From assembly GCA_016169945.1 (NCBI GenBank), contig JADLSH010000379.1, positions 4,026,001 through 4,090,000 of the forward strand: a stretch of DNA of 64,000 nucleotides. Reading direction: 5' to 3'. Below are positions 45,880 through 57,769 of this stretch, piece after piece (the stretch's first letter is position 1; every line of letters starts with the position of its first letter). Origin of the DNA: Trachythela sp. YZ-2020. Taxonomy: Eukaryota; Cnidaria; Anthozoa; Malacalcyonacea; Clavulariidae. Under the pieces are notes generated by a model that did not search any database, was not told where the DNA came from, and saw nothing but the letters and a program-made list of their open reading frames with translations. The translations under genes and the position numbers were made by a program.

Positions 45880-46145
45880 CCCCCTGGCCTCTCACTGAAG
45901 GTCCTTTTTGTCCAAAATATATGCAAAAAGGGGAAGAATGAATTGGATCACAAGAGCGTTTAAATATTTTTATAACCAAACCTTGCTTCTACAATGAAAC
46001 TCAATGCAGAACTTTCTGGGGGAGGACACCCAGACACCCTACCAGTTCGCACTTTTCCAGTTCCCCACCTCCCGGTTAGGTCCCTTTTCCTTTGATACCC
46101 CCCCCCGCTCCCACTCACGGATTTTTAAATAATGCCCTGTGGCGG
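45880..46145. mobile_element. Degraded copy of the CAGGGCCTTTTTTAA family
   Basis: Shares actgaaggtcctttttgtcc, ccaaaatatatgcaaaaagg and the right end ...ttaaataatgccctg with 53676-54026. Confidence 0.6.
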
Positions 46146-46149
46146 TTAC

Positions 46150-47950
46150 GTGTTAAAGCACTGACTCAGGAATCTTTTCCTGGACTTTAGCCAGGGCAAA
46201 AGGGTAACAAATAGATTAGACAAATTAATTTCATTCTCATTAATTTCGCGCTACGAAACAAAATGGATTCTAAATTAAGAATTCTAAATTAACTTTTTGT
46301 ACTGTCTATAAAATAATTATATTATTATTATGTTATTTAAAAATACTTTATCCACGGTAGCCTTTCAGTTTCCTGTTTTTCAAAGGGCCGTGGTGCTTGG
46401 ATAACCAAAGATACTATAAATATCATGCAGTAAAAACTAAAACTATGCTATTAAAAATTGATATAACTAACTAAACTCTCATTAATACTAATAGTAATTC
46501 ACAAACATATGAAAAAGCCTACAGGCTACAGTGCTGTATTGCATAACTACATTATGTTGATATTACATAACGTAATATAGTTCTATGATGGCTTTGTAGA
46601 CAAAATTCTACAGTTTACCGTAAAACGTTGCCGTGAAATTGGCTTCACGAGTGCCATATGACTGGGTTTTTCCGATACCGGATAATATTCACAACATATT
46701 GTGAACATATCGGCCTATGCATTAAGATATACGAATAATAAGATATACAGTCGGTATAGCCACCAATGCAGTAGTATTTTTTGCGAACGAAGACCCCGGA
46801 CGAAAAATCCGTGACCCGCGAAAAACCCCGCGACCCGCGAAAAGAACCCGCGACCCGCGAAATAAACCCGCGACAATTAGATTATCTCTATCTAGAATCC
46901 TGTTAAGAAAAAACACACGAAAACTTGACAGATTTTCAATATAAAACTCAATGAAAACTACTAGATTAAACATTTTTGGAAAGTATTGGTAATCGAGTAT
47001 TGATTAATTGAGTCAGCTTTAACTCCGTTGATAACTCGGTTAGGGCTTTCTGCTCACAGCTTACTTTTAACAAGTTACAGTTTAAGTCGGCCAAAATAAA
47101 GATTGGCTTGTCCAATAAGAGCGCTTGCGTTTAATTAGGTTTAAAAATGTCCCCGAAACAGGTTACAGGGCAGTTTGCTGGACGATAAACAACACATATC
47201 AAAAGGGATTTGGATTTATTAAGTTGAAGTTTTATCCAAAGCTGGTGAAAAAAAAGAATCTGACGTTTGAGAAAGTTGGCGAATGTAAGCACACACCCCG
47301 CACCCCGTTTGTGGAGACGATAAAGTCTAAATAGCTTGTAACCGTCAATGCTTACAATGCGTCAATACAAATTTTTCGTGACGTTTTTACTTACTCTGTG
47401 TGAAACAAGATGTCAAGACGAGCCAAAACAACATGTTCGATGTAAAACAACCGCCCATGTTTCTTCTACGACCTACAAAGAGATAAAAGACGACATTAAA
47501 GAGGTTATAGACCTCATTATAGTGTATTTCGAAATTCGCGGGAAACTTGTGACCCTGTTAGTCGGTCGGTATGAAAATATTAGTTAAATTCACATATTAA
47601 TAGGCGACGAAAAGTTAAGACTAATAATATCTTATTGTTGAATTACTTCTACTGATATAATATTTATTCAAGTGTGGCTGGTTGTACGAAGGCTGTATAT
47701 ATAGGCTATGCCGCTACCACCACGGATATAGACTATTTGTCTATTGTATATAGAGTAAATTTTCAAGCTTTGTAAAATCGGCCGTTGATTGCTTCTATAT
47801 TTATTGAGGGATCCACAGGCATAGACATAGTTTCGTTGCTTTCATGCAAGCATTTTACAAAACGAGATCAGAAATGTCTAATGACGTAATGTCAGTAATG
47901 AGTAACGAGTAATGACTAATGACTAATGCCTGTAATGAGTAATGGATTTA
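46150..47950. other. No convincing gene
   Basis: Contains a short direct repeat ccgcgacccgcgaaa at 46800-46870. Two plus-strand ORFs occur (47125-47334 and 47348-47587). The second starts MLTMRQYKFFVTFLLTLCET, resembling a signal peptide, but has no recognised domain or splice context. Confidence 0.4.
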
Positions 47951-47951
47951 T

Positions 47952-48255
47952 CAGGGGTGGATTTAGGGGAGGGGTGCACAGGGGTGTGCACCCCTGTTGG
48001 CATTGGTCAAAGGGGTGCAAGGGGGGTGCAAAAAATCAGTATTACTATAATTGCAGTAAATGGCCATCATTATAAGTATTCAATATTGAAAAAAGAGATA
48101 TTAAAATACGGTTAAACACCAATCAAAAACACTCAAATATAAAAAAGAGATCATTTTATCTTATAAAGGTCCCCGGACCCCCCTAAGGGCCTCGCGCCTT
48201 CGCCGCTCGACTCACCCGGCACCCCCCTAAAAAAACACTGCTGGATCCACCCCTG
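47952..48255. mobile_element. hAT-type MITE (CAGGGGTGGAT)
   Basis: TIRs caggggtggatttag and complement; perfect 8-bp duplication ggatttat on both sides. Confidence 0.88.
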
Positions 48256-48352
48256 GGATTTATAGCACTTAGGTTGCATGGTAAGAAAAGCCTTAATGAA
48301 AACATTGTCATCGACTGAAGTCCAGTTATCCTTTTCGTGATTAATACTAATA

Positions 48353-48844
48353 CAGTAGAACCCCGCTATCTCGAGGTTCGAGTAACCGAATCAGTGTCAA
48401 ATTACAAATTACAAAAATATCATTATCAATAATTATTCAACGAAATTGAAACTGTTCGTGGCTGATCCAATGAATCATTGATACGCCTGTTACTTGTGAA
48501 CTATGCTGTCTATGCAATAAACACTGTCAATACAGTTTATTTAACAATTATATTGTATTAAAGTATATTTTAAACTGAAAAGGTGCATTCCCTATTGATC
48601 AAATACGTGCTTGTTTCCCTAATATATATACGGGAACTGAATCATTAAAGTTCGAGATAACCGGGTAAATTTGGTTTAGGGAATCAAAATTAATTCGAGA
48701 TAGTGGGGAGTTCGAGTTAACCGAGTTCGAAATAACCGAGTAAAAATGATTGAAATAGTGAGGGCAAATCCACGGGAAATGGGTTTAAGTTTGAGATGAC
48801 GGGGAGTTCGAGATAACCGAGTTCGACATAGCGGGGTTCTACTG
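48353..48844. mobile_element. Pogo/Tigger-type MITE
   Basis: TIRs cagtagaaccccgctatctc and complement, left TA. Subterminal gttcgagataaccg repeats, typical of pogo-like non-autonomous elements. Confidence 0.85.
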
Positions 48845-48869
48845 TGTTAATGATATAGTCCAAGACTTA

Positions 48870-49117
48870 CGCCCGTATTCTAAAAGCTCACTCACACTCA
48901 CACTCACATTCACACTCACTGTGCACTCACTGAGTATGACACAGCAATCGTGTTCCTGATGATCAATGATAGAGTCCTCCCTTAATCAATGGTAAGATTT
49001 TGGGTAAAATACTCAAAATCAAGCTCGCAATCGAGTGGAAATGCCGTCATGGAATGGTTATGAGGTGATTGTGATCTCTCACTCAGTGAGTGTGAGTGAG
49101 CTTTTAGAATACGGGCG
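48870..49117. mobile_element. Foldback MITE with TTA duplications
   Basis: TIRs cgcccgtattctaaaagctc and complement, followed inward by cactcacactcac / gtgagtgtgag repeats. TTA on both sides fits PIF/Harbinger (TWA). Confidence 0.8.
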
Positions 49118-49188
49118 TTACACTTAATAGTCCTATAGGCACGCGTTCCGGCTATACACTATGCCTATACTGAGGAAGGACAGTTTAT

Positions 49189-49500
49189 AATACTCGTTTT
49201 AACCATTACACCTAACCATTTCAGCCTTCAAACCAAACATCTGCACGTTGCGTTACAAGTTCGAAAAAGCAGAATACAAGTAAAGTAGGCAAACGAAGGT
49301 CCGGTCGTCCCAAAATTCGTCTTAATAAACATAAATCTTCGTGTCCTTTTACGCGTTTCCTGGTGGCGATCTTGTTTGTTTTCCCATCGCGCTTCACGAG
49401 ACACGAGTGTTTTACAGATGATTGTTTTGAAGGCTGAGATAGTTGTGTGGCATGCTAAAGAACGCGTCCCCAAGACTAAATCCAAAATACGAGTATTATT
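49189..49500. mobile_element. Foldback element
   Basis: Left ataatactcgttttaacc... tttcagccttcaaacc..., right complement (tttgaaggctgaga ... atacgagtattat). Superfamily not assigned. Confidence 0.6.
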
Positions 49501-49504
49501 AATA

Positions 49505-50670
49505 TCACTGTGAAAGTATCATTCAAGAAAGGATAACCTGATTTCTGTTGATGTTTTCAAGGCTTTCTTACCAATAACACTGTAGTACTATAAATCCATT
49601 ACTCGTCACTCATAATTTAACACGCGTAATACAAACACCCTTTTCCAGTGCCTTTGGAAAACAGTAAACAACTCCATTTTTAAAAAAAACACATGGTTAG
49701 TAATGCATCCCAGAATACCTTACTGCAATCAGCGATGGAAAGGTGTACATTTCAAGATATATTTCATGGTAGCTTCGCATTTGGTCTCCCTGTGTGGCCT
49801 GTGGCTGCATGTGTCGGTTTTGAGCATTGCCAATGGGTTTATGACGGAATAATTAACAAGCTAGTATACTTTGTCTGTAAACTGAAGACGGAAAAAATAA
49901 TACAATGTTTTTTCATTTTCCCTGAACTAAAGTAAACTTCTATTTTAACACAGCTTTTGCTAATTTTGTTATCACGAATATTTCGAAATCTGAATTGTTT
50001 TACCTCGGGAAATTAGATGCGAATTACAGAGCAAGAAACCTGTAAAGTTTAAGTGTGTGTGTAGGCTGTATGCTGTAGCTGTTAGCAACAACCCGAAGTT
50101 GCGATGAGTCAAATCCGCGTTTTTCAACTACATGGGAATGCCGCTGAAATCGATAGACCACTGTACTTTATTCGGGGACATAAAAAGCAATAGTCACGGT
50201 CAAGTTGGATTCTACAATTTCAATAAAATGTAACAAATATCTACCCAACGCATTTTAAAGAGAATATAACATTCCTACAAATCAAGTTTACACCTGTTTG
50301 CATGCAAACAAAATTTACATTTTGCGAGATAATTTGTTACATTAATTATGTTCACGTCATTAAATTTACACTTACCTAGCTAGTGTAATGTTCTTACATC
50401 GCGATTGAATCAAAAATAATCAGAGCTCTTCTTCCAAGTACAAAATTGTTGAGAATAATGCATAACAGGTGTTTGCGAATATAGACAGTAGATCTAACAA
50501 GTCGTTCTCATAGTAACGTTAACCACAAGTATATAATATACTCGGTGTTTTTACTGTGCCCACTCATTTTAAAGCCAAGGTTACCGCCAGTGGGGAGTAA
50601 TTGCACTACTTGTTTATTCTTAACTAAGTAATTCAGTACCAAATGTAAAGTATAACATACTTACTTAATA
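49505..50670. other. No gene recognised
   Basis: AT-rich sequence between the foldback and the LINE. A plus-strand ORF at 49693-49935 has no recognisable domain. Confidence 0.45.
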
Positions 50671-50677
50671 TGTGTCA

Positions 50678-52191
50678 TGGCGGAAGGTCATGCCTCGCAA
50701 GGCTCCGAGAGAAGCGTAAAAACCAGAAATAATTAATAGTCGTGTTTTGGCTGAAACTTTAATTCGTTTGACAAATACGAATGAAGAAAGTGTTCCTGTT
50801 AAGCAGAGAACCATGCCCGAATTAAATATATCTACAGATGAAGAACTTAAAGTTTGCGAGTCGATTGCGAAAGACCTAGCGATAAAGTCTAGCGAGGATG
50901 TTTTGGATAATCCCGTTGTACAGTTTGATTTAAAACGTTTGGGGAATTTGAGGGAGTTCGTAGCAGATCTCTGTCGTCAAAACAGAGACAATTGCCCAGA
51001 AAGTAGACTTTAAGGCGCTTGGTAAGGCAATCTGGTGCGAAATTGGAAGTGAAATTGGCGACTGATATAATTGAACTAGTCAAGTTCTGGAAGTCCGGTG
51101 TGAGCACAGATAAACTGAAGGACATATTTGTTAAGGTAAACCCAAACTCTATATCTCATGTACTTGTAGAAGATACATCTGGTAAGGTTATTGATCAAGG
51201 CCTTATATCCAAAATGATGGAAAAACTAGAAGCGCATTTTTCTGCGGCATGTTTGGAAATGAAATCATCCATGTCCGAACTTACGAGCGAATTAAAACAA
51301 TAAATGAACAATTTTTAGAGCGGGATATATGCTAAAATACGCCACTTAGAGGATAAATTGGTGTCATTAGAAAATCGTAGAAAAACTGACTTAGAAAGAG
51401 CACAAAGTAAATACGGAGATTACGAACTTGAGATTAATGTTTTACAGTAAAAAACGATATATCAGGATTGAATAAAGATATTGACCGGTTAAAGTCCAAA
51501 ACTCGTGGAATTAATCAGAACCGAATTCATTTAGCCCTGGGGAATTAGCTCGTGTCAACGCAAATACAAATATGCTAAATAAGCACAATGATTTTCATTC
51601 AAACAATACAGTTATGCCTGAGCAAACAGTCTCGTAAGGAACTCTAGCACTAAATGTCGAAAAACAGACTATGCAAATGAGGGTAGAACTCATATGACTA
51701 AATCCGGGACTGAAATGCAAATTCCTGCAGAAGCCGCTGCTGCTCCCAGAGCAAATGGAGCGGGGTCAATCCCTGTAAATAGACCTTCTTTAAATCAAAG
51801 TGAACAGACGAGGGGAGAGTCGTCCGAACCCGTGGTGAGTAGAAATGAGTTACCCACCCAGCCAGACATAGATTTTGTAGGAGTCCGGAAGTAAACATTA
51901 AGCGTGTTTACCTTGGGGGAGTTAAGGAAGGGGTCAAAGATGCGACGAATAAGGCAGTTTATGGAGACAAAAGGAGTGGTTCCTACATTTGTTAGACTAT
52001 TTAGCAGTAGAAGAAAAGGAACAATAGCCGTGCGAGTAAACGTTAAGTTTGAAGATTTCGAGCAAGTATGCAACAATGACTTTTGGTCTGCTAATATTTA
52101 TGCAAGACCGTGGGTGTCTGAAAGTACTTGGGGAAAGAGGGATTCAAAACAAGATCAGTCTAATAACAAAAATCCAAATGAGTATGATTAA
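50678..52191 (+). pseudogene. LINE ORF1, broken
   Basis: Starts MAEGHASQGSERSVKT at 50678, then stops and shifts. Next pieces: charged segment (50747-51013), helical segment GLISKMMEKLEAHFSAACLE (51019-51303), linker, and a terminal RRM-like piece with IRQFMETKGVVPTFVRLFSS and TIAVRVNVKFEDFEQVC (51904-52191). Such ORF1 proteins bind the element RNA. At least four frameshifts or stops are present. Confidence 0.75.
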
Positions 52192-53684
52192 ACTTTCATG
52201 TTGGAACTGTGGGGGTATATATGGTAATTACACTTATGCCAAAACAATAATTAATTAAGTTGATATCATGGCTTTGACTGAACATTGGCTCCATGAGGAT
52301 GAGCTGCCTTTTCTAGAAGCCTTGAGCGATGATTTTCGATGTTATTCAAAATCGAGTGTAGAAAACCATATTGAGAATCGATGGCGTAGGGGTCAAGGTG
52401 GGGTTGCGCTATTTTGGAGGAACAGTATATTCGCCGCACAAAAGATTCACACTGACTCTGACCACAACATAAAGTTAAAACTGACATTAATCTGGTGGTT
52501 TGCTGTGTGTACTTACCCTCTACAAATAGCACCACGGAAAAATTTAAGGAAACACTCGATTCATTGGAAACATTTTGTCTTGAACATATTGAAAAGCAAT
52601 GGAGTCTTATTGTCCTGTCAGGGGCCGGTTGTATAAAACTCTTAACTACTTTTTAACTACCCGTTTTGTAGTTAAATAGTTGTTAACTTTAACCACATAG
52701 TTAAGTCGGTTGTATAATTAGCGTAAACGGCAGTTAACTTTCCAAAACGTAGTTAAATATGGCGTTTTGTAGGAGTGATGAACTTTAATCAGTAAGATAA
52801 TACTAAAAGCAACGCTTACCGAGGGTTTTCAATCGTCATCTTCCCTAGAAAGGTTTCTCTGATACTCGTGAGCTTTTAAAACGCTATAATTTTGGTCTTT
52901 TCGACGAAAACGGAATATATTTTTTGCATAGGAAGATTTATCGATGACGAGAGGCAACCCATAACAAAGAAAAACAATGTCGTTTTTACCAAAGAACTGC
53001 AGTTTGACTTTCATGGTAAATACGCCTTTTTCGTAGACTTTATTGGTCTTTATATCTTGTTTTCTTGCATATTTTTCAATATTTTGAATCTAAATACCGC
53101 CATTTTTGGTAAATATGAGTCCGCAGTCGTTTTCAAAATGCTTGTCAGCGGTTGCTAATCAGCGCTTACTTTGTGTTATTTCATGTTTAATCACCCCACG
53201 CGCAATTAACTGTGTGATTAGTTAACTACCCGTTAAGTCATGTAGTTAACTAATTATAGTTATAATTTAAAACTACTGACTACGTTTTGTGCAACGCACA
53301 TTTTATACAACCGGCCCCAGGGGGATTTTAACGCTCATTTAAGCGATCCCAGATCTGGCAACTGGAGAACGGAAGAGGGAAATTGTTAAGGGGTCTAAAT
53401 ATTCTTACGTGTCTGCAACTGGTAATACTGTTGTGGATTATATTTTTGTCGAGCATGCGATGTTAAAGAATGTAGCAAGTGCTGAAATACGCGAGGATCA
53501 CCCGTACAATACTGCTTACCATCTCCCAGTTATTATAACATTTCAACCTCCTAAATTGACAAGTGGCAACAATGAAAAATATTTAAATAGTGCTTTAGAC
53601 CCAGTACTTAATGTTGATAAGCAAACGGTTGCGTGGAATAGGTGCACGCCATTCCAGCTAGAAGAATATTCAAAGCAGGGCCTT
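52178..53684 (+). pseudogene. LINE ORF2 endonuclease region, broken
   Basis: An ATG at 52178 overlaps the end of ORF1 (stop at 52189-52191) and reads MSMIKLSCWNCGGIYGN. Then come ALTEHWLHEDELPF, GQGGVALFWR, (MITE 52622-53317), and ATGNTVVDYIFVEHAMLKN with EDHPYN. These are motifs of the APE-type endonuclease that nicks target DNA. The last ORF portion runs to the insertion at 53676. Confidence 0.8.
52622..53317. mobile_element. PIF/Harbinger-type element (GGGCCGGTTGT), 696-bp copy
   Basis: TIRs gggccggttgtataaaac and complement, CAG on both sides (52619-52621, 53318-53320). Removing it and one CAG restores the LINE endonuclease frame (S-G-D-F-N). Short internal ORFs are not transposase-like. 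Confidence 0.9.
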
Positions 53685-54026
53685 TTTTAACTAATGTACT
53701 GGAGGGGCAAAAGCCCCCCAGCCCCCATGTTGGCCCCCCAGTAAGCTATTTTTGCCCCCCCAGTGAAGGTCCCTTTTGTCCAAAGTATAAGCCAAAAAGG
53801 GAAAAAAACTGAGTTTAGAGGAAAGTTATTGTATTCTCACAACAAAACCTGGCTCCGTTTAGATGGGATATATCAAAAATTGTCTCTGAAAATGCAGAAA
53901 ATCAAGCCACAGAGACTCAAGAATACAAGACCCCCTTCGCCTGCCCACACCTGTAATACACCACGTACTTGTTACGTCCCCTTTCGATGACGCCCCCCCA
54001 CTGATGATTTCTTAAAAAAGGCCCTG
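53676..54026. mobile_element. hAT-type MITE (CAGGGCCTTTTTTAA), 351 bp
   Basis: TIRs cagggccttttttaa and complement, 8-bp duplication attcaaag/attcaaat. Interior with C-runs and aggtcccttttgtcc motifs. Its removal rejoins the LINE frame. Confidence 0.88.
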
Positions 54027-56730
54027 ATTCAAATAGTTTGATGCATAATCTTAACTGTCTCAATGGCATTGATACGCCTACGGACATCGACAGCTTCGTA
54101 CAAGACCTTAGTGAAAATATTGTTAATTCTTCCAACAAACTGCCTAAACTTAGTTATAAAAAAACATATTAAGCCATATTGGAATGAGAAACTTAAAAAG
54201 TTGAGTAAGCAGTCTAAAGAAGCCTGGCATCTCTGGAAAGCAGCCGGTAAACGAAGAGGTTTTGTATTCAGTACTTATAGAAACTATAAGAAAAACAAAA
54301 CGTTGTTCCGAAAGGAATTGAGGTCGGTTATTAATTAAGCAGCATGAGCGGCAAGAATTTGAAACAATTGCTGAAAAAGTTGAAATTGATCAGATTCAGT
54401 TTTGGAAATGCGTCAATCGAAAAAGAGGGAAAAGCAAAAAAAGGATTATGCCTTTAATTTAAACAATCAAATTATAAACGACCCTAACGTAGTGGCAAAT
54501 TGCTGGGCAGATTATTATGAAAACTTATTTTCACCTCTTCAACACCAGACTTTTGACCATAAATTTTGCAGAGAGGTCAACGCAGCGCTGACCGATATCC
54601 GGTCAGACAAACATATCGATACTGAAGATATTTTTACCATTCCAGTTACATTTGACGAGGTAAAAGAGATAGTAGGGCTGCTTCCAAATGGAAAAGTTCC
54701 CGGATTTGACGGCGTCACTTATGGGCATATAAAATTTGGAGGCTCGGCATTCGGCAATTATACAAACACTTGTTTATCTTTTCAATGTCATTGTGTGTGA
54801 GGAGATTATCCCCAAATCATTCAAACTGGCTGTGAAGATTCCTATCCCCAAGAATAATAAAAACGACATGACATTTGACAACTCACGAGGAATTAGTCGT
54901 TTGATAACCTTTAACAAGATCCTTGAAAGTATTACCTTACGTCGTATATGTAAGAAACACATCAATTTTATTGATGAACTTCAAGGTGCCTACCAAAAGG
55001 AGCAAAGTGCTCTTACAAGTGCATTTATCATTGATGAGGTAATTAACCATTGTCTCGAAGATAGTGATAGGATCTACGAGTGTTATGTTGACATTGCTAA
55101 GGCTTTCGATATTGTATTTTAACGTTGGTATAACTGGCAAGACATGGAGGTTAATTTATCACTGGTATAACGACATGAAAGAATTTGTGCATATTGACGG
55201 ACACCACTCTCCAACGTACACCTTATATCAAGGGACTAGACAAGGAGGTGTTTTATCTCCACGCATGGCTTTTCTCGTTTTTTATTAACGATTTAATAAC
55301 AGAGCTAAAGAACAGTAAAGCTGGAGTCACAATTACTAATGTTAATCTAGGATCGTCTATGTTTGCTGATGACCTCACAGTGTTATCCAGAATTAAATAT
55401 GGTCTTGATTTGATGCTGGAAGTTGCTGATCAGTTTAGTAAAAAATGGCGGTTGTTATTTAGTACAAAAAAGACAGTGATTTTAACATTTGGAGAAAAAC
55501 AAAACGAACATGTACGGAATATGAATGAGAGGCAATGGAATATGGGACTTAACCAACTAAAGGAAAACACTATATGGGAAAATTTAGGAAAAGTTTGGTG
55601 CATTGAAAAATCCAGCAGCTGTCCACATATTGTTGACAATTCGATTGCAAAGGTTTGGCGCTCGTGTGGCACAATTATTAAAGCTGGTGGCAGGCAATTA
55701 GGCCTCCATCCCCTTGTCTCCATAAACTATGGAAAACTATTGCACTACCATCCATGTTATGTGGTTGCGAACTGTGGAGACTAAGTATCAAAGAATTCAA
55801 ACGTTTGGAAAAAGCTCAGAATACGATGGTCCGTATAATGCAAAGTTTATTGCCAGGTACATCTGGTTCTGCTGCACGGGGATTACCAAGAATTTGGGAT
55901 ATTCAAACAGAAGTCAACAAACGGAAACTGTTCTTTTTGGGAAGGATAATTAACTCAAGTGAATCTGTGTTGTATAAACGTTTATTTTACAGACGCTTAA
56001 TCAGGTGGAAATGGGATTTTAAATCGAAGGAAACTGGTTTTATTCCAGATATTATCAACATTTTGCGTAAATATGACTTGTTTCAATATATGGAGAACTT
56101 TATCGAAAACAAGATATTTCCTAACAAATACCTGTGGAAGAAAGATTGTTATTCAGGCCTTAAAAATAGTGCATGAACAAAGCTGGCGTGACAAAATTTG
56201 CAATCATTTGCAACTTGGAATTTATGCCGTGATTCATCAACGCTGCGAAGCTTCCTTTTGGTGGCTACTAGCAAGACAGTTTCCATCATATTTAGAGAAT
56301 ATTACCGACGTATTATGAATCATGTGCGGTTCATTTACCATTGAAGGAAATATATATGTTATACTGTAGAGCGACTGATACAGCGCGGAGTATGCTATGG
56401 GACTGGTTTTCTGATAAACTGCCGATAGAAGTGTCTGCGAACTTGCATATGATGGACGATGACCAATTTGTATTAGCGCTTTTTGGTGATATATCAGGAC
56501 TAACGGACAGTTTTATGCAATTTCTAGAGAAACGTGTCCGTGAAATCTACCTGTCAGATTACACTAAGAATGCAATGAAATTTTACATTCATCCAAATCA
56601 TAGATTTCATTGGTCACATTACGGTCACATCCCTACGTTGGTGGCGCTGTCACCGCTGCGGGTAACAAAATTTTTGAAGCGCGCAAATAATTCAGGAAAT
56701 TTTGTAGATAAAATAGAAGGAAAGGTTTAA
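54027..56730 (+). pseudogene. LINE ORF2 reverse transcriptase and C terminus, broken
   Basis: RT blocks in order: LPNGKVPGFDGVTYGHI, LAVKIPIPKNN, YECYVDIAKAFDIV (block A, where a deletion follows), LYQGTRQGGVLSP, FINDLITELK, SSMFADDLTVLS (catalytic FADD), then KKWRLLFSTKKT. The C-terminal part runs CELWRLSIKEFKRLEKAQN, ...TEVNKRKLFFLGRIIN, and ends near KFLKRANNSGNFVD. At least five frameshifts make it non-functional. Confidence 0.9.
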
Positions 56731-57039
56731 TCTAGAAAATTAGTTCAGGCTATCAGCTTATGTGTCATGTAAATTACTTGATATTTACTGTTGATTGTTA
56801 TGAAAGAATTTACTGTTGATTGTTATCGTCTGTCCGCTTATGAGGGATTGGCTTGCTCATTGATGGTAGGGGGTGGGGAAACAAAAAAATGCGCGCAAGG
56901 GAAAAGGAAAGAAAATAATTCATGCAAGATCAAATTCACGAAAAAGAAATTCCTGCAGTGTGAAGTAAAAAAATAGCATTAAATCATTTTTTTTAAATGG
57001 TGGTTGCAATACTTGTATAAAATACTGCACAAAGCCTTG

Positions 57040-57250
57040 CTTTTATATCGAAAGCTCAGTCTGTCTAGATTGGATATATAAAAAAGCCACAAAGGCTCAA
57101 GAATTCGAAAATATTCTGGGGGAGGATCCCCAGAGCCTTCCACGCCCTAATATATACACCTCCACTTCACCGCCTGATTGTCAGGTCCCTTTCCGTTATA
57201 CTTCGCACACTGATGAAGTCTTAAAAAAGGACCTATTATTCCATGCATGC
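57040..57250. mobile_element. Degraded copy of the CAGGGCCTTTTTTAA family
   Basis: Shares aaagctcagtctgtctagat, ggatatataaaaaagccaca, ggtccctttcc and the right end gaagtcttaaaaaagga. Confidence 0.6.
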
Positions 57251-57305
57251 ACGCATGCATTATTTACTCATGTTCCAAATTGACACCTTGCAATGAAGCC
57301 TTGCC

Positions 57306-57645
57306 ATGAAGCCGACATGTGGACTGCTAAGCGGAAGCGGACACCTTAGGGGCGGACCATTAGAAAAGTGATGTGGGGGGGGGGTACTTTTTTCCCATGC
57401 CCGATATTTTTTCGGCGCCTACTTTGGCTTTGCAGGAATTTTTTTCCCCCACCAAATTTTGTACATGAATTTTTTTCCCATTAAGCTTCATGTACAAAAT
57501 TTGGTGGCAAAAAAAATTCCCGCAAAGCCAAAGCAGCCGAAAAAATATCGGGCATGGGAAAAAAGTACCGCCGCCCCAATCACTTTTCTAATGGTCCGCC
57601 CCTAAGGTGTCCGCTTCCGCTTAACAGTCCACATGTCGGCTTCAT
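57306..57645. mobile_element. Long near-perfect hairpin
   Basis: Two ~165-nt arms: atgaagccgacatgtggact... left and complement ...agtccacatgtcggcttcat right, with a few mismatches and a G-run in the left arm only. Adjacent pogo-like end ggggttcaactgt at 57745. Confidence 0.85.
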
Positions 57646-57769
57646 GGGGTTATGATAATAGTATTTTATTATAGAAATGATTGGGACCTGAGATATGTGT
57701 CCGCTTAAGGGGTGTCCGCTTAAAAGAGGTGTCCGTTAATAGGGGTTCAACTGTGGTATGACAACAAAA

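Larger units (their letters stand above)
50678..56826 (+). mobile_element. Degenerate non-LTR retrotransposon (LINE)
   Basis: Order on the plus strand: ORF1 (coiled coil plus RRM-like piece), apurinic-type endonuclease, reverse transcriptase, C-terminal region, 3' UTR. The 3' end carries a tandem tttactgttgattgttat repeat (56784-56826), as in LINEs with short 3' repeats. Numerous stops and frameshifts, an RT deletion, and two MITEs (52622-53317 and 53676-54026) interrupt it. CR1/L2-like or a related clade by organisation; clade not certain. Confidence 0.88.

Noticed and set aside
46722..46973. Minus-strand ORF continuing the modular gene
   Set aside because: Built from the direct repeat cgcgacccgcgaaa; no cysteine module and no splice borders.
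49228..49485. ORF of 85 codons
   Set aside because: Lies within a foldback element and has no recognisable domain.
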